Shown one piece after another: positions 38,901 to 51,000 of a DNA stretch of 64,000 bases (positions are counted from its first letter, which is position 1; the number at the start of each line of letters is the position of its first letter). The notes beneath the pieces are model-generated. The model was not told the origin of the DNA. It worked only from the letters and a program-made list of their open reading frames with translations, and ran no database searches. Made by a program: the position numbers and the translations under genes. The stretch is from Dromaius novaehollandiae. Its lineage: Eukaryota; Chordata; Aves; Casuariiformes; Dromaiidae. The DNA lies in NCBI RefSeq assembly GCF_036370855.1, contig NC_088113.1, positions 16,512,501 to 16,576,500 on the forward strand, in the 5' to 3' direction.

Positions 38901-41900
38901 ATTTATTTTTTGGTAAGTGAAAGTCAATAAAAATACCACTTAGAACTCAACTGATTAGAGAACACTGCTTTACACATTCTCCCAGTTTTACACTGGACTG
39001 CTAATTACTCTCCAAGCATTGCTTTCCAACTAGTTTTGCATTCACATTATCCATTTCACTCATTGAGGATACCTAAATTCCTTGCTTATTTGAGACAGGA
39101 TCAAAAGACCTCTAAAATACACTATTTACTATATTGTCTATTTTTTCCATAACCACAAGGCCTGTCAAAGAAGGAAACTAGATTGGTTTGATGTGATTTG
39201 TTCTCAGTTAATCTATACTAGCTGTTACTTCCTTATTTATTAACTTTTATAGTTTGTTTCCATGATTCTTCTGGAAATAGAAGTTTCAGCGGACTGTCCT
39301 ATATCCTCTCTTTTGTACCCCTTTCCCTTTTCAAAGATTAATACCATCCAAGCCTTCTGAAATCTTGTTTGTTCTCCATAACTTCTTGAAAACAGCAACA
39401 CACTTAAATACTAATACATTCTACTACTAATAATATACCACTTTGCATGTATTATTCAAAGCCTCATTCAACATGCTAGGTTAAAGAGATTAAATTCAGT
39501 GGACAAAAAATACATACAGACTGTTAACAGAATCATACAAATCTCAGTCTTTCTTCATTCCCTCCCTTACCAAATATTTAAATCAATAAAACTACTTCAA
39601 AAACTTGCCTTTTGTTCTAGATTACCTCAATACTATTTTTAACACTTGCCACAGTGTATTTTCTAAAACTTACACAAAATAACACAGTACTCAAAAATAA
39701 TTTCAGATTGCTTCTCTTCTCCATATCTTTAACAGTAATAAAACCATGGCCTGAAAATGTTTGCAGCTGAACAATTTCTGCAAGGGAAATAGCATAATAC
39801 CTAGAAAGCTCAAATGACAATCAACTAATCTAAACAGCCTGGTGCCTGGTTAGCTATTTGCATTAAAGGAGCTCTCAGAGGCACCAAGCAGAAGCAAAAT
39901 CCTAGTTATGCTGACTGTTAAGAGGAACATACTTGACCCTTGGGAAGAGATTTATATCACAATTTCTTTTCCCATCATGTTTCTTTATTCCTTTTCTCTG
40001 CTTCCCCCCATTAATTCTACTATTGTATTTTTTTACCTTTTGTTTATTCCTCCCCCTTCTTCCTTTTGGTGTCTCTATAAAGAAAAGTTACTTCTGTGAT
40101 AAAGAAATTAACATTCTCTTTTTCCCTTCCTTTGCCTATTGTCTTTCCATTATCTTTTTGTTTATTCTTTTTTATTTTCTTTCTAAAACACTGCTACCTT
40201 ACCTCTCCCATCTTGGTTAATGCCTCAGTATTCTTCTTCCCTAGCAACTAACATTCTTTTGGCATGCACTCTTTTCTCATCATCTGACTTACTAGCACTT
40301 GCTTTACCAATTCTGACAAGGTAGAGAGAACTGCAGTTGTGGAAAATGTGAGAAAAGCAAAAGCTACATCAGCTGTATTCAAAATTCACATGCGTGTATG
40401 CTGCCCTTAATGCTCTTCTACCTGTCTTCCTATCCTGTTGTTCCACCCACAGAGGAGACAGTTTATGGACTTACTTATATATACAAAATTTCTGGTGCGC
40501 CTGAAGCATTCCATTGCTCTTCTTCCTAGGCATATGTTACTAAAATGGATGTGAGGTTGAGATCCTCCAGAATAAGTAATGTCAATGAGAACAGGTAAAT
40601 AGATTAAGAATTCCCTTGCTATACTAGCCTTGCATTTGTCTCTTAAGTCTGTATGTTTTGTTTTGCAGGCTTTGGTCCCTTCTGGAAAGAGCTGCTTCTT
40701 TTAAACCTCCAGAAGGATGCTGCCAACTCTTGTTCTTCCAGCAAATGAGATCACACACAACACGACCACAGACATCAATCGCAAAACTATGCCTACCTTG
40801 GAAATCTGTGCTGTTATTTATTTTTAGTTATTGACCTGGTAATCTGGATCTGAATAGCAATGATCTCTTTGCCATAAGATGTGCTAGGCCCTCAACACAC
40901 CTAAATGGATTTTTATGATGCACAAAAATACCTGTGCACCTTGTGCACACTACAGAAAAGGTCAGGTCACAGTGCACACGCTTTGGCAATGTGTGAGCTT
41001 CCTTAACCCCGTTTAGTTAGATCTGCATTAGCCCTAGGCCATACAACTTGCACATGATAGTCTGCAGTTGTTACCCCAGCATTCACGCGACAGCCTCCTG
41101 CTCCCCATGCAGATGGTCTTTCTAGGTAGCAGAATGATTTAACCTACCAGCCTCTGCACCAAACTTGAATACTCACAGATGACTCACAACACAGATGCCC
41201 AACGTGGCCTTGTCTCTGTGCTCAGATATATGTGGGATTTCATCCCACCCATTCAACAAATGGACTGAAGAAAATTTGGAGGATTTTAATATCATGCCAG
41301 TGCATAATATAATGTATTCACAAAACTAGGTTCACTAACTACAGATTCAGATTCAATTAAAGCTTATCAACAAAGCAAGCTGCTCCCAGAGGGCTAGGTG
41401 TGAGCAGTTTGTCATGTCACACTGTTTAAGTAATACAGGTTCATTTGTCATTTTATTTTCCCTTTACTAGTTCATACAGGCAGACACTTGTTTATTTCTC
41501 TCTGAAAGTCTTTTCTTAGTGAGAGATAAGTTACTTGGGGAGAGGAAAGGTTACATATTCAAACACCGTGTCAAGATTGTTGCTAGACTGATGAGTCTCA
41601 GCTGTGGATCCTGCAGAAAACAGATGGTGAGAGACCTGTACTTGTATTTGAAATTAAACTTACCCAGAAGTTGCAATAGGGATAAACTAACTTCATAGGT
41701 AGCTGGTAACTCCAGCAGAACCTTATATCTTTCCTTTTATACTATACTACAAGGGAGCACTAAAAACAGTCTCTTAATAAATAATGTTAAGTTCAAAGTT
41801 GGCCAGCAGATTTGCCACAGAGTGAAGGTAGTTATGACCAGCCCATTTGGTTTTCATATAGGAAAATAAATTATTGGCACGCAGTATACTGACGGCTGCA

Positions 41901-44900
41901 TGTTTGTTGATAATCTTGTCCACCTGGATGCTTCATATAAAATGAATTATGCTTCTGTTGTTGATGGGTAATTTTCTGCTTTTTACTAAGCTTTGTTCCA
42001 GACCGCCCTTACTATGTGACAAGACTGTTGGAAGATACTCATCTCATCTACATATTTGTAGAGAGCTGTTTCTACCTATCAGTGGTCCAATGCGGTTTTG
42101 TTAATTTTTGCAAACCCTTGCACATCACATCACTAAGGCACACTAAGGAAAAAAAAAAACCCCAAACTGCTTAGCTAGGCAAACAGGAATTGCTACCGCA
42201 CAAAGGAGCCAACCATTTCTGCAAAGTCAGTCTCTAAGTTAAAACCCCGTAGATATTGTAAAGCTCCCTTCATAACCAGAAGGGCTGAGAACCACACGTC
42301 TGGCAACACAAACATTAAACTGTTATTCCATCAAAGCTGCTATGTCACTGGACAAGTCCAGCAATAAAAAACGGCATCATTGTAGTCTCCCAGTATACTT
42401 CAGGCTGTTGCTCCATCCAGATCCTAGGAGCACAGCAATGGCAACAACAGACGCTCACCTCTTCAGTAGTCCAGTGTACCCCTGACAGCGACCTCTCCAT
42501 GCAGACTCTGCTCCAGACAGGGCTGTCCATTCAGGGTTTCTGGTCCTTTGGCTTTCCAAACAGTACAAAAAATGCCCTCTTCCAAGGCACCCAAGCATGC
42601 TTCAGCTCAGTGCACTCCACCAAGGGAAGCTCTCAAGGAAGTGCTGCCGGAGAAAGACATACACTTCACTTTTTGCATAGTAGTCTAAATGCTCAGGACT
42701 AGCACAGTCCTCGGGACATGCCTAGTCTCCAGCCACCTTCCTCCAGCTTACCTTTACACCTCCCCTTCCTTGGATTTGCCTGACTTCTCCTTTTACTCCT
42801 AGGACCTTCCAGTACTACAGCCTTCCCCAGCCTCTCACACTACAAATAACTGACCACAAGTTTCCTGCTAGGCCATGGAGGAGGGAAACTCAGGCTGGAG
42901 CCCTTAAATGGGCACAGCACTCCTTCCCTCCTCCCATCACCCTACGGGCTGGCTTCTGCCCAGGCTGATTTGCTTTGGTACTCATGTTTGCTTCCCACTG
43001 CCAGTGCACCTCAGAAACAAGCTGTCCCTCCCCAGGACGTCTGCCTCTCTGCCCTTCCTGTCTTTAAACGCGCGGTGTTCTTTTGACAAGACAGCCACCT
43101 CAGGTGTCAGCCTCTAGCTTCTTCTCATCTGCTGGCAGCTCTCAGTACCTATTCTTTACAAGCACAAGAAGTGTTCAGATTCATCATATTTTGATACGGA
43201 ATTTTCTTTGTTCAGTAGCATGACCAAACCTGAGTAAATCTCAATGAAATGGATTGTTTCATGTAAAAATCATAGTAACTTCTCTTCTTATAAAATTCTG
43301 CTACTCCACAAAGACTGAGATTGTTTGGATCCCAGAAGGGAGGTCAGGTTCAGATCCTGGGGAGAGTGCCGTGTCGTGGTAACAACACTTAGGGTTTGCG
43401 CAGCATTCCTTATCCAGAGATCTGAGCTCTGTCTCCAGTATATTACAACAGCAGGATATGTTATCTTATGCAAACTCCTTCCTAAATTTCACAATAGCTG
43501 AAACAAGCAAGAATCATTAAATATGTGTGCTATTGCTCTACTGCTATGAAGGCTGAAAAACAGACATACAGTTACTTCTTTCCTTTGCTTTACTTTTGTC
43601 TAAATAAATTGTCATCTGGTCAGAGCAGAGACATTTGTCCTCGTCAGCATTTATCAAGTATCCACATTATTTTTGATGGTATATAAATATTAAAAATAAT
43701 AAGAAGGGGAAAATAGAGATAGGTAACAGAACTCTCCCCCTTTAAGCGAGTTACCAAATTACAACCAATACAAAATGCTCTGTTGCCCTTTTACTACATT
43801 TGGTTCAAAGGCCACTAAAGTCAATGGGATTCTTTCCACCGACATCAAAGGACTCTGAATAGGGCTGTCTGTAAAGGAGGGGAGACAGGATTAACTTCAC
43901 CTTTCTGAATATAGATTCTAAGCAAAAAGTAACTTAAATAATAATCAGAAGATAATGTTTTCTTGAGAAACTACTCATTTCAGCACATTTCTTTTCAGCT
44001 ACCATCTATTAAGTTGCTTGCTTTGTGAAAATGATGCAGAATGTGCCATTAAATGCACAGTGTTTGCAGCCTTATATAATCTTTTCTTCCAATAACAGAA
44101 AATAACGTTGTTATTACCGAGGAAGTAGGAGAATGGGAAAAGAGATATGAATGTTGTACGAGTGTAATAAAAAGGTTGGATGCATTTACTTAGTGTCATA
44201 TCTGTATTGATCAGGCTTTGCTCTGGGTCTGCTATGAAGCTATAAGAACGGACACCAGCGCCAAAGATTTCCCCATTGCTGCCCAAACCCTACCATACAT
44301 TTTAAATACAGGCTTTATTACTAATATAAATACATCCTAGAAGATTAGTTTTTAAAGTGGTTCCTCTCAGTAACCAACCTTATTTAAACACAGTTGGAAC
44401 TTCTTTGTAACTCAGGACTATTTTCTGAAGTCACCTGTGTGATGAAGGCTAAATGCTGTGAAATTACTTCTATGGTCTCCAATTGCTTTGCAATGACATG
44501 AGTGTATTATTAAAATGGGAATACAAGGGGCAAAGAAGTACTAAACAAAATCAAGATCATGTTCCTAACTGAAATGGCAGTCCAGGGTTTTCAAATATAA
44601 AATCTGGAATCTGAACTTGCTTTTCTTAACATCATCCCTTTCAGCTGCTCCACATTCCAGGACTCCTTCAGCCTTGACCTCATCTCTAAGATGTACTCTC
44701 CCTTCAGCCAATTTTAAGTTCTTCTCAAATACACAGTATTTACACCCAGTGATGGGGAAGATCTGCTTGCTGACTGTCTTCCTTTAAGCTGCCTGGGTGG
44801 CCCCAAGACTGGGGGGAAGTGTCCTAGCACAGGAGAATTCCCATTGTGTGTGGAGACAGTGTGGCTGCCTCTTACAGCCCTGCTGCTGCTCCTGTGCAAG

Positions 44901-46710
44901 GGCAGGAAGGAGTACGGAGGTGGGAAGATCAGAAGGCATGAAAACACCACTCATTTTGCATCACATGTCAACATAGCCAATACTGATATCCAGACATCCT
45001 TTACAACCACCCGAAGTCAAAACTGACCCCGGATTTTTAAAATGTATTTATTTTATTATTATCTATTAGCTTAACCAGCATTCCTGATTCGTGACGCCTA
45101 AAGGGTCTCAAACCTTCAAGTCATCAGGTACTACATGACACAGAAAAATAACTTGATAGTCAGTGTAAATGAGAATCAGGCCCGTAATGCTCAGAAGTAT
45201 TAATTCCTTTGATGAGTCTCTCTTTCTTCCCGTGGAGTTTATGTCTTATCTTCTTTTACAGCTTAAATAGGGTCATTTGACCAAAACCTTGCCCTTCTTA
45301 ATTTCTGAACCCTGATAGCTAATTTCAGAATATATTTTATTACTTCTTTTGTTTACATAGCACTCTGTATCAGTGCTGATAGGGCCTACCTTAGCTTTTC
45401 AAAGTTTAAACAGCACACGGAAGAAAAAGTAGAGCACTGTAGGAGAGGCCTTCAAAGTATCATTTAAAAAACAGAACAATAATTTTTAGGAAAACTTGGG
45501 CAAATCAACACATACAACTGCCTTTAATGGCAGTTATCCACACTACATATATAATTGTTATACAATGCTCATTTTTAACTTCTTATTACTAGGATTACAT
45601 TATTATTAATGAAAGATATGTTGCAATGAAAAAAAGCTAAATTCATTATTTAGAACTCAGAATCATGCCATTATTACCTGTCGCACCAGCAACATATAAT
45701 CAGGACTTCCTATTGGCTGCAGTGGGGAGTTTTGTTAAAGAGTAATTAAACAATAAATCTCTACAGTTTTCCTTTTTCAGATAAGTTATAATGCAATCAT
45801 AAGCATTTGTCAAAATCAGTGCTGTAGCCAATAGTAGCAGAGTACAATATCTAGAACTTCCTGATTTGAAGCAATTGATTTTTCTACTTACATAAGGCAA
45901 TGGATCTAACTTCAAAAACATTCAATTTTTTGAGAGCAGTATTTTGTCACTACATCTTTCAAAATAGCAGCAGCTATACAATTATGATGCCTAACTGTAA
46001 CTCTGTTCATGCTTTGAGGGCAGGACTCCAATACACACAAATCCACAATCCATCAAAGCAAGATGTATAAACATGCACTTTTAAATCTTACAGTTTACGG
46101 CAATTACTCATCCTTAAAGGTAAGTAAGCACTTGCTTTGCTGTATCGAGCCTGACCTCCAGTACAATGCTAAGGACAGTAACTTACATGTGATCTATTTT
46201 TTCCCCACTATATTAGTTATTAGAACATTAGTGAAGATATTTAAGATTAGCAGAACTAAAATCACCAAAATATTTTCACAGCTCTGTCTCAGTACTGGAA
46301 TGTTGTCAATACCCGAGTGAAATACTTGCAGCTATGTCCCCATGAACTGCACTCACTGCAGTGAGTACAAGGCTTAGAAATTTACTGAAATCTTGTCCTT
46401 TCTGACTGGGCTTTGGAAACAAGGCTTGATTAATGCTTCTGATATTTCAATTTGATATTGCAATGTCTTGTCATTTTCACAAACTACGTGAAACAAAAGC
46501 AATTTCAGTTTCCACTGAGAACGAGAATCTCAGTAAAACTTGAGAAAAAGGAACTTACTAGTTATAACCCAATCTTCGACAGCGATCATGCTTTTGTTAT
46601 TAGCCAGGAATATGGTAAACTAAAGTTCTGCCACAAATTCTCAGACTTCAGAAACGGCCAAAAGGCAAGGTCTGACAAACTGACAGCACCGGACATTGTA
46701 ATGGGGTGGG

Positions 46711-46735
46711 TTTTATTTATTTATTTATTTATTTT
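46711..46735. repeat. (ATTT)n tetranucleotide microsatellite
   Basis: About six TTTA units in a row. Confidence 0.9.
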
Positions 46736-47951
46736 TGTACGTGCTGTTACTGAGCAGTCCACACCAGAAGCTGGAATCGGGGCAGGGCTGCAGAAAGAAT
46801 GTGATGTGGTGGAGAACAGTGGTATGCCTTTGGATAACATAATCTGAATGATTCTGTAACTAGCTTTCCACTCACAAAAGAAATCTTAGAAGATATGCTG
46901 AACTGGCACAATAAGTCAATTAGTTTGCAACTCTTTTTGTTAGTACTGAAACATTTTTAAATAAAAGATCCTGCTTTGATTTAAAATATCCACAGTGAAG
47001 TTTGCTAACCTTTGTCCATGTGCTATCTACAAATATCTGTTCCCTATAATATGCTATAACACACTCACTGCTGTAAGAAAAGATAAAGCAAGTTTCCTTA
47101 ACCCTTAAACACGGTTATCTTACATTACAATAACAATCTGGGAGTATTGTCCCAGGCACAAGCAACCAGTATTGCACAGAGTAAGAACCCCTTAAACCCG
47201 GTGGATTTGTCTGGCAAAGAAGTGCCTGTAATTAACCAGGGAAAAGCAAGCGCTAGTGAACCGATGACTTGATTTCACCTGGGCAATCACTAGCAGAGTC
47301 CGGGAAAAAAGAAAAAAACCCCAAAGCCACCCCAAGGCACGCTCCCAAGCCCGCCGCACAGCTTGGAGCCACGGCGCCGTGTTTCATCCCCCGAGCAAAC
47401 GCCCCCCCAGCCCCGCCGAGAACAATGGGGCCGGGCGCTCCGCACGGGACGAGGCGCGCCCCGCGCCGGCGCTAACAAAGGGCGCTCGCGGCGGCTTCCG
47501 GAGGGGATGCGCGGCCGCTGCGGCCGTACCTGCGCGGGCGGGAGGCGGCGGGGGGCGCCGGCCGCGCCGCTCCCCGCCCCCGGCCCCGGCCCCGGCCGGC
47601 AGCTGTCCGCTGTGGGAGGCGTCTGCAGCTGGAAAACAGCAGCTCCAGTTTCTCATCGGATTTGGGGGTGGGGGTTGGAGGTGCATGTGGGAAAAGCCAA
47701 GCGATGGGTCTTCCCCTCTTTTGACAACACTCTCCCCTTCAGGACTAAATCCGCACTGGAGGAAAGTAGCTACAAGTGAGAACCACTAATCACACCTCCG
47801 TGTGGGAACTAAACTAAGTGCTGGGAGCAGCGTTTGCAGCGAGCCCAAGGATACTCCCTGCCGCCAACCTGAAGTGATTCCTCCGGGAACGGGTCATTTG
47901 CCCCCGCGGCTCACCTCTGCCTGCAGCTCACAGGCGTGCAATTTGGGTTTA

Positions 47952-48003
47952 ATGGAGCTGGGATTACTGTTCCTCTTTGGACTTACAATTACGTCGACTT
48001 CAG
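47952..48003 (+). CDS. EDN3: EDN3 coding exon 1, signal peptide
   Basis: Reads [17 protein letters not shown] plus the first base of a glycine codon, then a GTAAAA donor. It is close to the human signal peptide MEPGLWLLFGLT as recalled. There is a hydrophobic core with small residues at the end. No in-frame ATG lies upstream near it; +4 is G, while -3 is T. Confidence 0.92.
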
Positions 48004-51000
48004 GTAAAAAGAATTTATTTATTCGCTATTTCCACGCATGCACACAAAGGCTGATTTTTCAAACGGCAGCAGCAATAGCCCTCTCCGATGCGTGCTGGAG
48101 AACCAGACGGCAGAGCCAGCGTTGGGCCGTACGTGGGTTTAGGACAATCCACCACCCCGCTAGCGATGCACCGCAGCCCGCCGGGCTCCGCGGGCACCCC
48201 CCCCCCCCCCCCCCGCGCTGCCAACTGCACACATAACGGAGCCCGTGGCAGCGCCGAAGCTGCGGCGGGCTGGCGCTGGCCGGGGCTGCAGGGCGGGGGC
48301 GCGGGGCCGGCTGCGGGCAGGCGAGCGGGAGCTGAGCGCTGCTCTTGCCTTCCCGCCGAACAGGGTCCTCGCTGCCGCCGCCTCGCTCGCTGCCGTTGCC
48401 GCTGCCGGGCAGCGCCGAGCCGCGCTCCGCGGCGCTGGGGCAGAAGGAGCGGGAGAAGAGCGAGGCGGCGGCGCTGCTGGGCGGCGGCAGGGCCAAGGCG
48501 GACGGCGGGGCGCTGCGCCGCCGAGCCCGGCGCTGCACTTGCTACACCTACAAAGACAAGGAGTGCGTCTACTACTGCCACCTGGACATCATCTGGATCA
48601 ACACCCCCGAGTGAGTGCGGGCGCGGCGCGGGCGCGAAATGGCGGGCGGCGAGGGGCCTCCCCCGCGCGGGTCGCCGGGAGGTGACGGCGCTGCGCGGCG
48701 GCCCGGCCGCGGGCGTGGGTGGGCGGCAGCGGCTGGGTGCCCCGCTCGCCCTCGGGGCAGAGCGCCGCGGAGGGCCTGGGCGGGCGGCGGCGCCGGGGCT
48801 GAGCCGCCTCCGCGGAGGGTAGCGCCGTCGCCCGCCGCCGGCCGGGGTCAGGGCGGGACGGGAGCAGGCCGCGGCGCTCCCCGCGCAGCCTGCGTCCCCG
48901 CCGGCGGAGGGAGCGCCGCCCGGGGCCCTCTAGCGCGTGCGCCGAGGCAGGGGCGCCCGCGGGGCCCGCGCCCGGGCACCAGCGCCGCTGCGGGCGCCGC
49001 CGCCACCTGCCGGCGCGGGGCGCGCAGGTGCCGGGCAGCGCCGGGCGAGGGCGCCGGCGGGGCCTCCGCGCCGCGGGGCGCTGGGCGCCGGGACCGCCCG
49101 GCTGGCGTTAGTCGGGGGGAGACAAGTAGTTCTTCTGCCGGAGAAAGCCGTTTCTAATCAACCTCTCTTCGGGGAAGGAGAAGTTGTGTGAAATTGTACT
49201 GTCTTTGATAGATATTCACGGGGGAAAATACTTTGACATTAAAACAATAATTTTTGAAAACCACAATATACCAGACATAAAATGTTGCAAAAGGGTTTCT
49301 TTTACAATTGTGCTTTGCGGGAAGGGGGAACATAAGTGTTTGCTCCAACTCGTAACAAAAACAACTTCTGAAAGCATTTCCCATAAAGTAGGAATGCCAA
49401 GTTTCGTAAGGGTCAGCGGGAGGTGGAGCACGAACGCAGAAAAGCAGCGTCGCGTACCTGCAGTGGTTAATGCAAAGCGGCCAGCCAGGAAGAGTGACAC
49501 TTGGCCTAGAGCCTGAAGGCTGGAGTCCTGCTCTTCCTAGACTATTGTCTGTGTCCTGTCTCTTTGAGTAACTAAGAAAGTCTTAAGGATTTGTAAAGAT
49601 TGTTTCATAGGCTAACAAGTATCAGTCCTGTGGCAACTACAGCAGTCAGTTCACTTTAACAGTTAGCAGGAGATCAAATGAAGTCTGTTTTTAGATTCAT
49701 CCAATGAACCTCAGAATTAAAAGTACTGAGACCGTATGGTTGTGAACTTCCACATGCCACCACCAAGAACTCCACTAACTACAGTTGGGAATGTTTGTAC
49801 TAAGCGTGACCTGCATTTGAATCAATTGCAAAGCTTTTAATCAGATTACAATGACAAAAAGGAATAGAAGAAAAAAACAACAGAAAGTAGCAAAAATATA
49901 AGTAAGATGGGTTTTAGATTACAAGCACATGCAGTCTGTCAGTGCATTCACAGAAGTTATTCAGTTCTTCAAGTCCCATACCTCCGTTAATCCATCCCAG
50001 GATTACTTAGAATTATTTTAGCTAAATATATATGACTTGGGATATTTGAGTCAGAGCTTCTACAAGTGAAACGGGGAAACTACATTCCTTTTTGGCCACA
50101 GACTGAATAAATAGAACTCTGCTAATTTAAAACCCTATTTTTATAGGATGTCCTGTTTAGGTCAATGAGAACTGTCATTTTCCCTCTGCTGTGAAAAGTA
50201 TTTTGGATACCACATTGTAACATTAATAGCCTGCATGCATTCACTGATGCAGAGAATTTTTTCCTACCTGGAAGTCCTGAGTGAAGATCAGCAAAGAAAG
50301 AACAAAAAATTCAGAATGAAAATACATATGGTTTCCATGATCTCAAGAAGCCTGACAATTCAGTTTAAGAGTCTATGATATGCTTTATTTCCCAACACTG
50401 TTGGGAGTAGGTTAACCAGGATGCTAGGGGCCCTCTAGGGTTGATAAACAGTTGGTGGATAATCATGGCGAGTAGGGGAATTAGTCCAGTAGGAACTAAA
50501 CTTTTGGGAATCTGTAATTGCTCACTAGAATTGGAGAAAAGAGGCACTCTCAAAGTTGGTGGGCTGGCGTTTCTAGAGGGTGGAGAAAGGCAAGTGGTGC
50601 ACTTCGGCTGGAAGCGCCAGCTGTCTGAACTGGACTGCTGTGCTCTCCTGCTCCTCTTGCTCTTCCTTGAGACTTCCCTGCTCTAGCCTGCAAGGGGAGC
50701 ACTGAAAGGAAAGGCCCTGTTTACAGAGTGGGTAGATGTAAAAATCTCCCTCTAAGCTCCAACAGTGCGGTCTTGGTTGTCAAAAACCCTAGGATTCTTC
50801 CACAGAGGAAAGCTTCTATATATGAGGGAAGAGATAGTAACTGAAATAGTATTTATGGAGACATTTGACATTTCTGAGTATGTTCAATACAATAGGAATG
50901 GGACAGGCTTTTATATCACATATCTGGACGAATGGGCCCTAATTCTGGCCTGGTCTTCTACCTGAACAATGTCTCAATAAGTCAAAAGGTATTTCTGAAT

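Larger units (their letters stand above)
30061..47339. other. Intergenic ZNF831-EDN3, part 2, EDN3 upstream DNA
   Basis: About 17 kb before the EDN3 CpG island with no supported gene. Holdings I can name: a GGTACC-rich tandem patch at 35866-35920, a purine/A-rich AAAC stretch at about 37655-37690, a pyrimidine-rich, less AT-rich stretch at about 42340-43140, and an ATTT tetranucleotide run at 46711-46735. EDN3 enhancers may lie here, but I cannot identify any by eye. Confidence 0.6.
47340..49150. promoter_or_regulatory. EDN3: CpG island at the EDN3 5' end
   Basis: The sequence changes abruptly from AT-rich to very CpG-dense. There are two lobes, about 47340-47635 and about 48090-49150, separated by a more ordinary stretch that contains exon 1. 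Coding exon 2 lies inside the second lobe. The transcription start is probably in or just after the first lobe. I see no convincing TATA box, which fits a CpG-island promoter. Long open frames on both strands here reflect the lack of A/T-containing stop codons and are not genes. Confidence 0.85.

Noticed and set aside
42340..43140. Less AT-rich, pyrimidine-rich stretch as a possible gene or LTR
   Set aside because: No long frame, splice pattern, terminal repeats or known repeat words that I could recognise.
47269..49191. Many overlapping Arg/Ala/Pro/Gly-rich open frames on both strands
   Set aside because: They arise because CpG-island DNA has few stop codons. Only the 48364-48610 frame has a hormone motif and splice phase.
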